This document shows positions 10,576 to 20,470 of a stretch of 64,000 bases of DNA, in pieces. The notes under the pieces were generated by a model. That model was not told the origin of the DNA and searched no databases. It worked only from the letters and a program-made list of their open reading frames with translations. The DNA lies in the NCBI RefSeq assembly GCF_016650815.1, contig NZ_JAEKEZ010000006.1, positions 7,501-71,500 on the forward strand, written 5' to 3'. This stretch comes from Pseudomonas sp. TH31. GTDB taxonomy: Bacteria; Pseudomonadota; Gammaproteobacteria; Pseudomonadales; Pseudomonadaceae. Position 1 is the stretch's first letter, and every line of letters starts with the position of its first letter. Position numbers and translations under genes: made by a program.

Positions 10576-11220
10576 ATGGTTGCTATTACCCCCACACCCA
10601 AAATCAAGAACCTCGACAAGCTGCTGATGCATTGCCAACGCCGTCGCTATGCGGCCAAGAGCAATATCATCTGTGCCGGCGATCGTTCTGAAACACTGTT
10701 CTTCATCATCAAGGGCTCGGTCACAATCCTGATCGAGGACGACGACGGCCGCGAGATGATCATCTCCTATCTGAACGCCGGGGACTTCTTCGGCGAGCTC
10801 GGATTGTTCGAACAGGCCGGCCAGGAACAGGAACGCAGTGCCTGGGTACGGGCCAAGGTCGAATGTGAAGTCGCGGAAATCAGCTACGCGAAATTCCGCG
10901 AGTTGTCCCAACAAGATCCAGACATTCTTTACGTGCTCAGCGGACAAATCGCACAGCGCCTGCGCAATACCACGCGCAAAGTCGGCGACCTGGCCTTCTT
11001 TGATGTGACTGGTCGTGTCGCCCGCTGCCTGCTGGAACTGTGCAAGCAGCCGGATGCCATGACCCACCCGGACGGGATGCAGATCAAAGTAACCCGTCAG
11101 GAAATCGGGCGGATTGTCGGGTGTTCCCGAGAGATGGTCGGCCGCGTGCTCAAGGATCTTGAGGAACGCAACCTGGTGGATGTAAAAGGCAAGACCATGG
11201 TGGTCTTTGGCACGCGTTAA
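10576..11220 (+). CDS. vfr: cAMP-activated global regulator Vfr (CRP family)
   Basis: This Pseudomonas CRP homologue binds cAMP and in P. aeruginosa controls virulence, quorum-sensing and pilus genes. The 214-residue protein has an N-terminal cyclic-nucleotide domain (FFGELGLFE and the RSAWVRAK phosphate cassette) and a C-terminal helix-turn-helix ([20 protein letters not shown]). The start MVAITPTPK agrees with the known Vfr N-terminus; an in-frame ATG at 10504 would add 24 residues. The last 4 bases overlap the convergent neighbour. Confidence 0.96.
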   Translation: MVAITPTPKIKNLDKLLMHCQRRRYAAKSNIICAGDRSETLFFIIKGSVTILIEDDDGREMIISYLNAGDFFGELGLFEQAGQEQERSAWVRAKVECEVAEISYAKFRELSQQDPDILYVLSGQIAQRLRNTTRKVGDLAFFDVTGRVARCLLELCKQPDAMTHPDGMQIKVTRQEIGRIVGCSREMVGRVLKDLEERNLVDVKGKTMVVFGTR

Positions 11221-11918
11221 GCCTCGAACATCCCGGCCAGCATTTGGCGGTAGAGCGCGTCGAGGCGTTCCAGCGCATCCGGCGCGGTAAACTTTTCATG
11301 CAAGGCAATGTGGCTTTCGGCGCGAACCCGCTGCTCCAGGCCGCACGCCTCATTGAAGCGGTTGACCGCCGCGACCATCGAATCCCGTTCGTTATCCAGC
11401 AGCAACGCCCCGTGCACCAACCCTACCGGACGCTGGCCACCCTTGCTCTGGCGCCAGCGCTGGGCGGTGCCAACCATCTTGCGACCGTCGAGGTTGACAT
11501 TGAAACGGCCATCGCAGAATGCGCCTTCGACTTCGCCCAGTGACGAAACTCCGCCCAACTCATCAAGCAACTGACAAATCGGATCGCAGAGTCGACGGTA
11601 GGCGGTTTCGATTCGGTTTTGGTCGCCTTCGCTGCGGGGTGCTGCGTAGACCAGTGCGATGTTGATCGTTGAGGCCGATTGCGGGACCGGTTCACCGCCC
11701 GTTTCGCGCAGCAGGACGGGCCAGCCGGCGGCGGCGGAGACTTCGCAGGCGGATTCGAATTGTGGCAGACGATTCAAGCGGCGCGGCATGACCAGTGCAC
11801 GGTCATTGGGTTGCCAGAACAGCAGGCCGAATTCCGTGTCGCCAGTGCAGACTTGGGCAAGCAGGCCTTGCTCGGCGATGAGGCCGGCTTCGGTCGTTAG
11901 GGAGGTAATCAGGGTCAT
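11217..11918 (-). CDS. Lipoate-protein ligase / BPL-LPL catalytic domain protein
   Basis: The 233-residue protein has the fold of LplA-like acyltransferases: [13 protein letters not shown] N-terminal segment, the [10 protein letters not shown] loop (the Arg-Arg-x-Gly-Gly-Gly site of LplA, degenerate here) and the lysine in [12 protein letters not shown] that lies where LplA and LipM place their catalytic lysine. It probably attaches lipoate or octanoate, or is a paralogue with another acyl substrate. It overlaps the 3' end of vfr by 4 bases, convergently. Confidence 0.75.
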   Translation of the reverse strand: MTLITSLTTEAGLIAEQGLLAQVCTGDTEFGLLFWQPNDRALVMPRRLNRLPQFESACEVSAAAGWPVLLRETGGEPVPQSASTINIALVYAAPRSEGDQNRIETAYRRLCDPICQLLDELGGVSSLGEVEGAFCDGRFNVNLDGRKMVGTAQRWRQSKGGQRPVGLVHGALLLDNERDSMVAAVNRFNEACGLEQRVRAESHIALHEKFTAPDALERLDALYRQMLAGMFEA

Positions 11919-11959
11919 AAGGATTTCCGCAAGACCTTAAGTCTGTGGCGAGGCGTATA

Positions 11960-12035
11960 GCGCCTTCGCGAGCAAGCCCGCTCCCACATTTGAAATGCAT
12001 TCCGATGTGGGAGCGGGCTTGCTCGCGAAGGGCGC
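11960..12035. repeat. REP doublet, family 2 (copy 2)
   Basis: Arms of ~30 bp (core CGCGAGCAAGCCCGCTCCCA) are inverted around a ~15-bp loop. It is the same family as 8722-8790. It lies between trpC and the upstream-start side of the lipoate-ligase-like gene. Confidence 0.88.
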
Positions 12036-12057
12036 GCCCCGGTTTGCCTGACTGTAA

Positions 12058-12894
12058 TCAGTCGAGTGTAGAACCGCTCACCGCAGTACCACGCTCCGGG
12101 AAGAACAAACGCTGCAGCTCGGTGCCCGGGCTTTCGGCGCGCATAAACGCTTCGCCAACCAGGAACGCGTACACGTCGCTGATTTCCATCAGTTCGACAT
12201 CAGCCCGGTTGAAAATACCGCTCTCGGTGATCACCAAACGGTCCCGCGGAATGCGCGGCAACAGGTCGAGGGTGTTTTCCAGGCTGACTTCAAAGGTGTG
12301 CAGGTTACGGTTGTTCACGCCTACCAGCGGCGTGTCGAGGGTTTTCAAAGCCCGCTCCAGCTCGTCGCCGTCGTGAACTTCGACCAGTACATCAAGGCCG
12401 ACACTTTTGGCCACGGCCGCCAACTCGGCCATTTTCACGTCGTCCAGAGCGGAGACGATCAACAGCACGCAGTCCGCGCCCAAGGCACGGGCTTCAACGA
12501 TCTGGTACGGATCGATCATGAAGTCCTTGCGGATCACCGGCAGTTTGCACGCGGCGCGGGCCTGCTGCAGATACGCATCGGCCCCCTGGAAGAAATCGAT
12601 ATCGGTGAGCACCGAGAGACACGTAGCGCCGCCCTTCTCGTAGCTCTTGGCGATGTCGGCGGGAACGAAGTTTTCGCGAATCACGCCTTTGCTCGGCGAG
12701 GCTTTCTTTATTTCAGCAATTACCGCCGGCTGCTTGAGCTTGGCCTGGGCGATCAGTGCCTTGGCAAACCCACGGGGTGCATCGGCTGCCTTGGCCAGGC
12801 TTTCCAGCTCGGCCAGGCCGACACGGGCGCTGCGCTCGGCAACTTCCTGGACTTTGCGGGCCAGAATGTTCTCCAGAACCGTCGGTACACTCAT
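12058..12894 (-). CDS. trpC: Indole-3-glycerol phosphate synthase TrpC
   Basis: TrpC closes the pyrrole ring to give indole-3-glycerol phosphate in tryptophan synthesis. The 278-residue TIM barrel has the catalytic lysines and loops [34 protein letters not shown] and VITESGI. It is monofunctional (no TrpF fusion). Its ATG overlaps the trpD stop by 4 bases, so it is translationally coupled in trpGDC. Confidence 0.97.
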   Translation of the reverse strand: MSVPTVLENILARKVQEVAERSARVGLAELESLAKAADAPRGFAKALIAQAKLKQPAVIAEIKKASPSKGVIRENFVPADIAKSYEKGGATCLSVLTDIDFFQGADAYLQQARAACKLPVIRKDFMIDPYQIVEARALGADCVLLIVSALDDVKMAELAAVAKSVGLDVLVEVHDGDELERALKTLDTPLVGVNNRNLHTFEVSLENTLDLLPRIPRDRLVITESGIFNRADVELMEISDVYAFLVGEAFMRAESPGTELQRLFFPERGTAVSGSTLD

Positions 12895-13940
12895 CCCTCA
12901 TTCTCCACTCGAAATACCGCGGTAAACGCACCCAACTCCTCGAGTTTCTCCCGAGCGAGACCGGTGTGCAGCGCGTCGTGCGCCAGGGCAACGCCCTCTT
13001 TCAAACTTGTTGCGTGGTCAGCGGCATACAGCGCGGCACCGGCATTGAGCACAATCATCTCGGCGGCTTTTTGGCCGTTCTCGGTCTTGCGCTTGCCCAG
13101 GGCGTCGCGGATCAGTTCCAGCGAAGCCGCCGGGCTGTCGACCGACAGACCGTGCAGGCTCTGGCTCTTCATGCCCAAATCTTCCGGCTCGACCCAATAC
13201 TCGGTGATCTGGTCGTTCTTCAGCTCCGCCACAAAGGTCGGCGCCGCGAGGCTGAATTCGTCCAGGCCATCTTTGGAGTGCACGACCAACACGTGCTTGC
13301 TGCCCAGACGTTGCAAAACTTCAGCCAATGGCCGGCACAACGCCTGGTTGAACACGCCCACCACCTGATGTTTCACGCCGGCCGGATTCGTAAGCGGGCC
13401 GAGCATGTTGAACAGAGTACGCAGGCCAAGATCCTTGCGCGGGGCGGCGGCATACTTCATGGCACTGTGGTGGGTCTGGGCAAACATGAAGCCGATGCCG
13501 ACGTTATCGATGCAGCGCGCGACCTGGACCGGCGTCAGGTTCAGGTAGATCCCGGCCGCCTCCAGCAGATCGGCGCTGCCGCTCTTGCCCGAGACCGCAC
13601 GATTACCGTGCTTGGCAACGGTGCAACCGGCCGCCGCGACCACAAAGGAAGACGCGGTCGAGACGTTGAAGATATTCGCACCGTCACCGCCAGTGCCGAC
13701 CACATCGACCACGCCGTCGAGGGTCTTGAGTTCGACCTTGTCTGCCAGCTCGCGCATGACCGACACCGCGCCGACGATCTCATCGATGCTTTCGCTCTTC
13801 ATGCGCATGGCCATCATGAACGCGCCGATCTGCGCGTCCGTGCATTGCCCGGTCATGATTTCGCGCATCACATCGCGCATTTCATCGGTGCTGAGGTCGA
13901 GGTGATCGACGATACGGCTCAGGGCTGTCTTGATATTCAT
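12891..13940 (-). CDS. trpD: Anthranilate phosphoribosyltransferase TrpD
   Basis: TrpD transfers phosphoribose from PRPP to anthranilate. The 349-residue protein has the glycine-rich PRPP loop [33 protein letters not shown] and [11 protein letters not shown]. It is the second gene of trpGDC, 9 bases from trpG and overlapping trpC. Confidence 0.97.
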   Translation of the reverse strand: MNIKTALSRIVDHLDLSTDEMRDVMREIMTGQCTDAQIGAFMMAMRMKSESIDEIVGAVSVMRELADKVELKTLDGVVDVVGTGGDGANIFNVSTASSFVVAAAGCTVAKHGNRAVSGKSGSADLLEAAGIYLNLTPVQVARCIDNVGIGFMFAQTHHSAMKYAAAPRKDLGLRTLFNMLGPLTNPAGVKHQVVGVFNQALCRPLAEVLQRLGSKHVLVVHSKDGLDEFSLAAPTFVAELKNDQITEYWVEPEDLGMKSQSLHGLSVDSPAASLELIRDALGKRKTENGQKAAEMIVLNAGAALYAADHATSLKEGVALAHDALHTGLAREKLEELGAFTAVFRVENEG

Positions 13941-13949
13941 GAAAAGTCC

Positions 13950-14543
13950 TTAGCGCGTGCCGCCGGTTTGTTTAAGAAAGTTGGCGAACAGCTCGTGGCC
14001 CTGCTCGGTGAGGATCGACTCAGGGTGGAATTGCACCCCCTCAATGTTCAGCGTCTTGTGGCGCAGGCCCATGATCTCGTCGACCGAGCCGTCTTCAAGC
14101 TGGGTCCAGGCGGTCAATTCGAGGCAATCGGGCAGAGTTTCGCGCTTAACAATCAACGAGTGGTAGCGCGTAACCGTCAGGGGATGATTCAGCCCTTCGA
14201 ATACGCCCTTGTCCTCGTGGAATACCGGGCTAGTCTTACCGTGCATCACTTGACGGGCGCGCACCACATCACCGCCAAAGGCCTGGCCGATGGATTGGTG
14301 GCCGAGGCAAACACCGAGGATTGGCAGCTTGCCGGCGAAGTGTTTGATCGCTTCGATGGAGATGCCGGCCTCGGTCGGGGTGCAAGGACCGGGGGACACA
14401 ACGATGCGCTCAGGGTTGAGGGCTTCGATTTGGGCAATGGTTAGTTCATCGTTGCGCACGACTTTGACCTGGGAGCCGAGCTCACCAAGGTACTGCACAA
14501 CGTTGTAGGTAAAAGAGTCGTAGTTATCGATCATCAGCAACAT
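13950..14543 (-). CDS. trpG: Anthranilate synthase glutaminase subunit TrpG
   Basis: TrpG releases ammonia from glutamine for TrpE. The 197-residue class I amidotransferase has the oxyanion loop [11 protein letters not shown], catalytic Cys in [15 protein letters not shown] and the His/Glu pair in GVQFHPES. It heads trpGDC, while its partner trpE is ~2.5 kb away in a separate unit, as in other pseudomonads. AGAGG lies upstream of the ATG. Confidence 0.97.
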   Translation of the reverse strand: MLLMIDNYDSFTYNVVQYLGELGSQVKVVRNDELTIAQIEALNPERIVVSPGPCTPTEAGISIEAIKHFAGKLPILGVCLGHQSIGQAFGGDVVRARQVMHGKTSPVFHEDKGVFEGLNHPLTVTRYHSLIVKRETLPDCLELTAWTQLEDGSVDEIMGLRHKTLNIEGVQFHPESILTEQGHELFANFLKQTGGTR

Positions 14544-14707
14544 GACGTGGGGAACCTCTTGAATTCACTGACTTTTAAGACAGCCTTCGAATGATTACCC
14601 GCAGTGTGCTGCGCTTTGTCAGGTGCTGGAGTGGCGCCAGCAAAGCGGCATTTCATACAGGTAAAGAAGGCGAAGCGGTACAGGTCCGGCAGGGCCGGCA
14701 AAAGAAT

Positions 14708-14794
14708 TCAGGCGCGCCAACGCCAGCGGGCGTGTGCCTTGATGACTTGATCCAGGAGTTTGCTGATGATCAACACGGGAAAGGTCTCATTCAT
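14708..14794 (-). CDS. Probable trpGDC leader peptide (28 aa)
   Basis: A 29-codon frame upstream of trpG reads MNETFPVLIISKL then DQVIKAHARWRWRA and stop. Two Trp codons lie one codon apart close to the stop, as in attenuator leader peptides. Attenuation of trpE and trpGDC has been reported in P. putida. A second copy of the last residues lies immediately before trpE. After the stop a short GCCGG stem-loop occurs at 14685-14699, but no convincing U-run terminator is visible, so the mechanism is inferred. Confidence 0.6.
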   Translation of the reverse strand: MNETFPVLIISKLLDQVIKAHARWRWRA

Positions 14795-14901
14795 ACGTCT
14801 TGGCACAGTAACTTAGCTGGGCAGAGCGTGCAATATGGCGCACGCCAAGGCTTGTAAAACAATCGAAGGGGTCGCGACGGATGGCAAAAGGCCGGGAGTT
14901 T

Positions 14902-14929
14902 TTGGTACTGTCGTTTCGTTCTCTACAAT
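14902..14929 (+). promoter_or_regulatory. Candidate sigma-70 promoter of estP
   Basis: TTGGTA and TACAAT are separated by 16 bp, 23 bases before the estP start codon. ACGGA 5-10 bases before the ATG could serve as ribosome site. The 408 bp between trpG and estP also contain the trp leader region. Confidence 0.4.
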
Positions 14930-14951
14930 AATAAATAAAACGGACTTGCTC

Positions 14952-16865
14952 ATGATCAAACAGACGTTGTTTGTACCGCTCGCCAGTTGCCTGCTCGCCT
15001 TGGCCTGCGCCCAGGCGAACGCGGCCCCGGCGCCTTACTCGAACTTTATCGTCTTCGGCGACAGCCTCAACGATGCCGGGACGTTTACCGACACCGGCGG
15101 CCCTGCCGGAGCCACCGAGCGTTTCACCAACCGCACCGGCCCCCTCTACCGTGATGGCACGGGCGAAGTCCGCTCGCTCAACGCCACGCAGATACTGGGC
15201 GGCAAACTGGGGTTCACACCGGACCAGACGGCGTCCTCGTCCTCGGCAGTACGCGCCAACGAAGGCCTGCCCGATGGCAATAACTGGGCGGTGGGCGGCT
15301 ACCGCACCGACCAGATTCTCGATTCGATCACGAGTACCTCTGCCACCGGCGAACGTACCCGCGCGGGCTATCTGCCGTCGAATAACTTCCGCGCCGACCC
15401 GAATGCACTGTATTACCTCTCGGGCGGTGGTAATGACTTCCTTCAGGGGCGCGTGACCAGTCTTCCCCAGGCCAGCGCCGCCGCCGATCGCCTGGTCAGC
15501 AGCGTGCAAACCCTGCAACAGGCCGGCGCCCGCTACATCATGGTCTGGTTGCTGCCGGACATCGGCTTTACCCCGGCGTTCAACGGCTCGCCACTGCAAG
15601 CGTTCACTTCCCAGCTCAGCAGCCAGTTCAACACTGAGCTGGTGAGCCAACTGCAAACGGTCAATGCCAACATCATCCCGCTGAACATTCCGGTCCTGCT
15701 CAAAGAGACGTTTGCCAATCCGGCGCAATTCGGCCTGGCCACCGACCAGAACCTGAGCGCCACCTGCTTCAGCGGCGACGGCTGCACTGCGAATGCCCGA
15801 TATGGCATCAACAGTGCGACCCCAGACCCGACCAAGCTGATCTACAACGACTCGGTTCACCCAACCGAAACCGGGCAGCGTCTGATTGCCGATTACGCCT
15901 ACTCCCTGCTGTCGGCGCCATGGGAGCTGAGCCTGCTGCCGGAAATGGCCCAAGGCACCCTGCGCGCGCATCAGGATGAATTGCACAACCAATGGCTGGC
16001 CGACTGGGAGAACTGGCAAGGCGTTGGCCAATGGCGGGCGATTGTCTCTGCCGGCGGACAACATCAAGACTTCGACAGCCAGCGCAGCGGCGGCGCCAGT
16101 GCTGACGGCAATGGTTACAACCTCAACGTCGGTGGCAGCTACCGGCTCAACGAAGCGTGGCGAGTTGGCCTGGCGGCCGGTTTCTATAACCAGAAACTCG
16201 AAGCAGGCAGTAACGACTCGGACTACAAGCTGAACACTTATATGGGGACGGCGTTCGCCCAGTATCAGCAGAACCGCTGGTGGGGTGACGTAGCCATGAC
16301 GGCCGGGCATCTGGACTACGACAGCCTCAAACGAAAATTCCAGTTGGGGGTCAACGAACGCGGGGAGAAAGGCGATACCGACGGTTATGTACTCGGTATC
16401 AGTGGCCGCCTGGGTTACGACATCGCGCCAGAAGCGAGCAGCCCGTGGCATTTGTCGCCGTTCGTGAGCGCCGACTTCTCCAAGGTAGAGGTCAACGGTT
16501 ACTCGGAAAATGGCGCCGATTCCACCGCGCTGACGTTCGATGACCAGTCGCGCAACTCCCGGCGTCTTGGTCTGGGCATCCAAGGCAAGTACCAAGTAAC
16601 CCCGCAGACACAGGTGTTTGGCGAACTGGCCCACGAGCGCGAATACAACGACGATGCTCAGGACGTGACCATGAACCTCAACAGCCTGCCGAACAACCAA
16701 TACACCTTGGCCGGCTACACCCCGCAGACCAACCTGAACCGCCTGAACCTGGGCGTGAGCCACAACCTCACCAAGGAGCTGGCATTGCGCGCCAGCTACA
16801 ACATTCGCAAGGATGATGACTTTACCCAGCAGGGCGTCAACCTAGGGGTCAGCCTGGACTTCTAA
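14952..16865 (+). CDS. estP: Autotransporter GDSL esterase EstP/EstA
   Basis: This outer-membrane esterase is exposed by its own beta-barrel (type Va secretion). The 637-residue protein has a signal peptide ending near ANA-AP (residue 25), a GDSL-lipase passenger (catalytic Ser38 in FGDSLNDAG, and Asp/His in [11 protein letters not shown]), and a ~270-residue C-terminal barrel ending in SLDF with the terminal Phe needed for barrel insertion. P. aeruginosa EstA is of the same design and affects rhamnolipid and motility. The start at 14952 is chosen because it begins the signal peptide; the frame upstream to 14835 is not signal-like. Confidence 0.93.
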   Translation: MIKQTLFVPLASCLLALACAQANAAPAPYSNFIVFGDSLNDAGTFTDTGGPAGATERFTNRTGPLYRDGTGEVRSLNATQILGGKLGFTPDQTASSSSAVRANEGLPDGNNWAVGGYRTDQILDSITSTSATGERTRAGYLPSNNFRADPNALYYLSGGGNDFLQGRVTSLPQASAAADRLVSSVQTLQQAGARYIMVWLLPDIGFTPAFNGSPLQAFTSQLSSQFNTELVSQLQTVNANIIPLNIPVLLKETFANPAQFGLATDQNLSATCFSGDGCTANARYGINSATPDPTKLIYNDSVHPTETGQRLIADYAYSLLSAPWELSLLPEMAQGTLRAHQDELHNQWLADWENWQGVGQWRAIVSAGGQHQDFDSQRSGGASADGNGYNLNVGGSYRLNEAWRVGLAAGFYNQKLEAGSNDSDYKLNTYMGTAFAQYQQNRWWGDVAMTAGHLDYDSLKRKFQLGVNERGEKGDTDGYVLGISGRLGYDIAPEASSPWHLSPFVSADFSKVEVNGYSENGADSTALTFDDQSRNSRRLGLGIQGKYQVTPQTQVFGELAHEREYNDDAQDVTMNLNSLPNNQYTLAGYTPQTNLNRLNLGVSHNLTKELALRASYNIRKDDDFTQQGVNLGVSLDF

Positions 16866-16872
16866 GGGCAAG

Positions 16873-16957
16873 CAAGATCAAAAGATCGCAGCCTTCGGCA
16901 GCTCCTACAGGTGTATGCCGAGCTAATGTAGGAGCTGGCGCAGCCTGCGATCTTTTG
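16873..16957. repeat. REP doublet, family 1 (copy b)
   Basis: The left arm is the common GATCGCAGCCTTCGGCAGCT form; the right arm is a variant (GTAGGAGCTGGCGCAGCCTG). It lies just past the estP stop. Confidence 0.87.
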
Positions 16958-16980
16958 GCGATTTGAAATTACAGGTCATA

Positions 16981-17017
16981 AAAAACGCGGCGCCCTCACA
17001 GGCGCCGCGTTTTTTTA
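16981..17017. terminator. Terminator between estP and trpE
   Basis: AAAAACGCGGCGCC and GGCGCCGCGTTTTTTT form a strong stem with A and T runs, able to act on both strands. It is 24 bases past the trpE stop on minus. Confidence 0.88.
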
Positions 17018-17041
17018 TGCGGCTGAAGTCCCTGTGGGAAC

Positions 17042-18523
17042 TCAGCTTTGCGGAGTTTGCTCAGCCAACGCCACGGCGCGGAACATCGCGCGGCGCTTGT
17101 TCAGTGTTTCTTCCCATTCCAGCGCCGGCACCGAGTCGGCAACGATGCCGCCACCGGCCTGCACGTGCAGCTCGCCGTCCTTGATCACTGCGGTGCGAAT
17201 AGCAATCGCGGTATCCATGTTGCCGTTCCAGGCGAAGTAACCGACCGCTCCGCCGTAGACGCCACGCTTGACCGGTTCCAGTTCGTCGATGATTTCCATC
17301 GCACGGATCTTGGGTGCGCCAGACAAGGTGCCCGCCGGCAAAATCGCTCGCAGTGCGTCCATCGCCGTCAGCCCGGCCTTCAATTGGCCGGTGACGTTGG
17401 ACACGATGTGCATCACGTTGGAATAACGCTCGATGACCATCTTCTCGGTGAGTTTTACCGATCCGATTTCCGAGACCCGACCGGTGTCGTTACGGCCCAG
17501 GTCGATCAGCATCAGGTGCTCGGCGATTTCCTTGTCGTCGGACAGCAGGTCTTTTTCCAGCGCCAGATCCGCCTCTTCGTTGGCCCCGCGTGGGCGGGTA
17601 CCCGCGATTGGGCGCACGGTAATCAGGTTGTCTTCAACCCGCACCAGCACTTCCGGCGAACTGCCGACGACATGGAAGTCGCCGAAGTTGAAGAAGTACA
17701 TATAAGGCGTCGGGTTGAAACAACGCAGCGCTCGGTACAAATCGATCGGTGCAGCCTTGAAGTCGATCGACATGCGCTGGGACGGCACGACCTGCATGCA
17801 GTCGCCGGCCAGGATGTATTCCTTGATGGTATCGACGGCTTTTTCGTAATCGTCCTGGGTGAAACTCGAACGGAACACCGGATCAGCGGATTGCTGCTTG
17901 CTGAAATCCAGGCCACGACGCGGGGTGATCGGCTGGCGGAGTTTTTCCAGCAGCTCCTCCAGACGCGCATGACCTTGTTCGAAGGCATCTTCTTGCGACG
18001 GATCAGCAAGGACAATCGCGTGCATCTTGCCGGCGAGGTTGTCGAACACCACCACCGCGTCGGAGACCATCAGCAGAATGTCCGGCACGCCCAGCGGATC
18101 AGGGTTCGGGCACTTGCCCAGACGCTTCTCCACATAGCGCACGCAGTCATAACCGAAGTAACCCACCAACCCGCCATTGAAGCGCGGCAGGCCAGGGATG
18201 GTCGGCACGTTGTAGCGAGCTTTGAATGCTTCGACGAAGGCCAATGGATCTTCGGCTTCGTGGCTTTCGATCTCGACGCCGTCGTGGGTCACGCTGATGT
18301 GATGATCGTGAACCCGCAACACGGTGCGGCACGGCAGGCCGATGATCGAGTAGCGACCCCACTTCTCCCCGCCCTGCACCGACTCCAGCAAGTAGGAGTT
18401 CGGCTCGTCGGCCAGTTTCAGGTAAATCGACAGCGGCGTGTCGAAGTCGGCCAGGGTTTCACAGGCCATCGGGATACGGTTGTAGCCGGCAGCGGCCAAA
18501 CGCAGGAATTCTTCGCGGATCAT
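17042..18523 (-). CDS. trpE: Anthranilate synthase component I TrpE
   Basis: TrpE converts chorismate and ammonia to anthranilate with TrpG. The 493-residue protein has the N-terminal feedback site ([15 protein letters not shown], containing the Leu-Leu-Glu-Ser tryptophan-binding segment) and the C-terminal chorismate-binding domain ([42 protein letters not shown]). It is downstream of gph with 71 bases between, which hold the tail of the putative leader region. Confidence 0.97.
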   Translation of the reverse strand: MIREEFLRLAAAGYNRIPMACETLADFDTPLSIYLKLADEPNSYLLESVQGGEKWGRYSIIGLPCRTVLRVHDHHISVTHDGVEIESHEAEDPLAFVEAFKARYNVPTIPGLPRFNGGLVGYFGYDCVRYVEKRLGKCPNPDPLGVPDILLMVSDAVVVFDNLAGKMHAIVLADPSQEDAFEQGHARLEELLEKLRQPITPRRGLDFSKQQSADPVFRSSFTQDDYEKAVDTIKEYILAGDCMQVVPSQRMSIDFKAAPIDLYRALRCFNPTPYMYFFNFGDFHVVGSSPEVLVRVEDNLITVRPIAGTRPRGANEEADLALEKDLLSDDKEIAEHLMLIDLGRNDTGRVSEIGSVKLTEKMVIERYSNVMHIVSNVTGQLKAGLTAMDALRAILPAGTLSGAPKIRAMEIIDELEPVKRGVYGGAVGYFAWNGNMDTAIAIRTAVIKDGELHVQAGGGIVADSVPALEWEETLNKRRAMFRAVALAEQTPQS

Positions 18524-18594
18524 GGGGTAGCCTCGTGGCTTGAGGGTCTAACAGTCAGGTATGCAAACGTGCCGGTACGCCGGCCAGGAACAAG

Positions 18595-18639
18595 TCAGGC
18601 GCGCCAACGCCAGCGGGCCAGGGCCTTGATGACTTTCAT
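18595..18639 (-). promoter_or_regulatory. Putative trpE leader peptide coincident with the 3' end of gph
   Basis: The last 14 codons of gph read [14 protein letters not shown] and stop. The end matches the free-standing trpGDC leader, including the Trp-Arg-Trp pair, and the DNA is also near-identical to 14708-14745. Downstream of the stop, a GCCGGCGTACCGGC stem-loop (near 18570-18585) lies before trpE. The tail may be translated as part of Gph, from the internal ATG, or both. No U-run is visible. Confidence 0.5.
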
Positions 18640-19413
18640 CCAGAGTTTGCGAGTGACCACCACGATGGCGTTTCCAGAAGGGGGTTGAACAGCGTCGGGC
18701 AACGTTATCTCAGCCGCCAGATCCAGGCAACCGGGAATTAGCTTGCGCAGATCGTCGATCACCAGCGCCGGCGACTCTTCGGCAATCGGCCGGCCATGAT
18801 TGTAGCCATAACTCAGCGCCACACACTTGACCCCGGCCGCTTTCGCCGCCAGCACATCGCTACGCGAATCGCCGACAAACAACGATTGCGACGCCGGGAT
18901 GTTGGCCATTTTCATCACGAAAAACAGCGCGGCCGGGTCGGGTTTCTTCTGCGCCAGGGTATCGCCGCCGATGATCCACTTGAAGTAGCGGCCGATCTTC
19001 ATCTGATCCAGCAGCGGCGCGACAAAGCGCTCCGGCTTGTTGGTGATCAGCGCCATCTCGACGCCCTGCTTGTGCAGCCACTTCAGGGTGTCGCGCACGC
19101 CGGGATAGACCACGGTCAGTTCATGGCTCTCGCTGTAAGCCTCCATGAAAATCGCCAGCGCGCCTTCAGCCTCACCGTCATCGACCGTCGAATGGTCGAT
19201 GCCACCGGCCAGCGCGCGGCGTACCAGCACCGGCGCACCGTTGCCGACCCACTCGCGCACCGACTCGAGGCCGGCGGGTTGGCGACCCATTTTGAGCAGC
19301 ATGTTATCCACGGCAACCGCGAGGTCGGGGACCGAATCGATCAGCGTGCCATCCAGATCGAACATCACCAGCCGCGGCAGACGCCCCGGGAACAACTGCT
19401 CAAAGCCACTCAT
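18595..19413 (-). CDS. gph: Phosphoglycolate phosphatase (HAD family)
   Basis: Gph hydrolyses 2-phosphoglycolate formed in DNA-break repair. The 272-residue protein has HAD motif I ([11 protein letters not shown], near residue 18), motif II in [10 protein letters not shown] and motifs III/IV in QKKPDP and [16 protein letters not shown]. About 30 residues at the C-terminus lie beyond the core domain and end in the Trp-rich leader-like sequence, so the last codons may be retained for control of trpE. Its ATG overlaps the rpe stop by 4 bases. Confidence 0.93.
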   Translation of the reverse strand: MSGFEQLFPGRLPRLVMFDLDGTLIDSVPDLAVAVDNMLLKMGRQPAGLESVREWVGNGAPVLVRRALAGGIDHSTVDDGEAEGALAIFMEAYSESHELTVVYPGVRDTLKWLHKQGVEMALITNKPERFVAPLLDQMKIGRYFKWIIGGDTLAQKKPDPAALFFVMKMANIPASQSLFVGDSRSDVLAAKAAGVKCVALSYGYNHGRPIAEESPALVIDDLRKLIPGCLDLAAEITLPDAVQPPSGNAIVVVTRKLWMKVIKALARWRWRA

Positions 19414-20084
19414 GAACGAGCCAGCGCCAGTTCGGCGCGCATTTTCTCGATCACTTCCTGGTAGTTCGGTGCATTGAAGATCGCCGAGCCCGCCACGAAG
19501 GTGTCGGCGCCAGCAGCAGCGATTTCGCGAATATTGTTCACGTTCACCCCGCCGTCGATTTCCAGGCGAATGTCACGGCCGGACGCATCGATCAGCGCAC
19601 GGGCCTGACGCAGTTTGTCGAGGGTGCCGGGAATGAACTTCTGCCCGCCGAAGCCCGGGTTGACGCTCATCAGCAGGATCATGTCGACCTTGTCCATCAC
19701 GTATTCGAGCACACTCAGCGGGGTCGCCGGGTTGAACACCAGGCCGGCCTTGCAACCGCCCTCACGGATCAGTTGCAACGAACGGTCAACGTGTTGCGTG
19801 GCTTCCGGGTGGAAGGTGATGTAGGTCGCGCCGGCCTCGATGAAGTCGCCAACGATGCGATCCACCGGGCTGACCATCAAGTGTGCGTCGATCGGCGCGG
19901 TCACGCCGTATTTGCGCAGTGCCGCGCAGACCATCGGGCCGATGGTCAGGTTAGGCACGTAGTGGTTGTCCATGACATCGAAGTGCACGAAGTCGGCGCC
20001 AGCGGCCAGGACGTTGTCCACTTCTTCGCCCAGGCGGGCGAAGTCGGCGGAGAGAATCGACGGAGCAATTACGAAGGGCTGCAT
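19410..20084 (-). CDS. rpe: Ribulose-phosphate 3-epimerase
   Basis: Rpe interconverts ribulose-5- and xylulose-5-phosphate in the pentose phosphate pathway. The 224-residue TIM barrel has [49 protein letters not shown] and LEIDGGVN. The start MQPFVIAP at 20084 is chosen as the family N-terminus; the frame extends to 20150 without support. It heads an rpe-gph-trpE cluster on the minus strand. Confidence 0.96.
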   Translation of the reverse strand: MQPFVIAPSILSADFARLGEEVDNVLAAGADFVHFDVMDNHYVPNLTIGPMVCAALRKYGVTAPIDAHLMVSPVDRIVGDFIEAGATYITFHPEATQHVDRSLQLIREGGCKAGLVFNPATPLSVLEYVMDKVDMILLMSVNPGFGGQKFIPGTLDKLRQARALIDASGRDIRLEIDGGVNVNNIREIAAAGADTFVAGSAIFNAPNYQEVIEKMRAELALARS

Positions 20085-20202
20085 GACGCACCTTATCTGA
20101 GCAGAATCACGATGGCGCGCATTGTATACCTCATGCTTTGACGCGCGCACTGTGACCGCGATGATTGGGCCTGCCTTCAGTCAGACATTAACGGCAGGCT
20201 CC

Positions 20203-20470
20203 AGGGGGCGTTCCCCATTGGTTTCCACGCCGCGTTGTCGCCTTAAAGCGGGCCAGGCTGCGTTGCAGGCCGCTGGAAATGGTTGCCCCTTTCCAAGGCC
20301 TGCAACGCAGCCTGGCCCGCTTTAAGGCACACCCCGAAGGGCCGGGCCTGCTGTTGTGCAGGGCCGCGTTGATCGAAGCTCATTTGGAATGACCAAACCA
20401 CGCGTCTCCCGCCTTGCCCTGCACAACAGCAGACCCGGCGCGGCGCGGAAACTAATGGAAAACGCCCCCT
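20203..20470. mobile_element. MITE-like 268-bp element with terminal inverted repeats and two large hairpins
   Basis: The ends are imperfect inverted repeats of ~23 bp (AGGGGGCGTTCCCCATTGG and, inverted on the right, AGGGGGCGTTTTCCATTAG). Inside are a perfect 32-bp inverted repeat (20240-20271 with 20297-20328), extended by TGGAAA/TTTCCA, and a 24-bp repeat with one mismatch (20341-20364 with 20416-20439). There is no coding capacity. The right end supplies the final two bases of the stop codon of the alcohol dehydrogenase gene. No target duplication is obvious. It may belong to one of the intergenic repeat families catalogued in P. fluorescens genomes; I cannot assign it. Confidence 0.7.

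Noticed and set aside
12756..14444. A 562-codon plus-strand frame across trpC/trpD/trpG
   Set aside because: It is antisense to three well-defined trp genes; high GC leaves such frames open.
14787..16763. A 658-codon open frame antisense to estP
   Set aside because: It mirrors the estP codon pattern on the opposite strand, has no start context or family features, and estP has clear catalytic and barrel motifs.
17048..18688. A 546-codon plus-strand frame over trpE
   Set aside because: It is an antisense shadow with His/Arg/Val-rich low-information sequence and no ribosome site.
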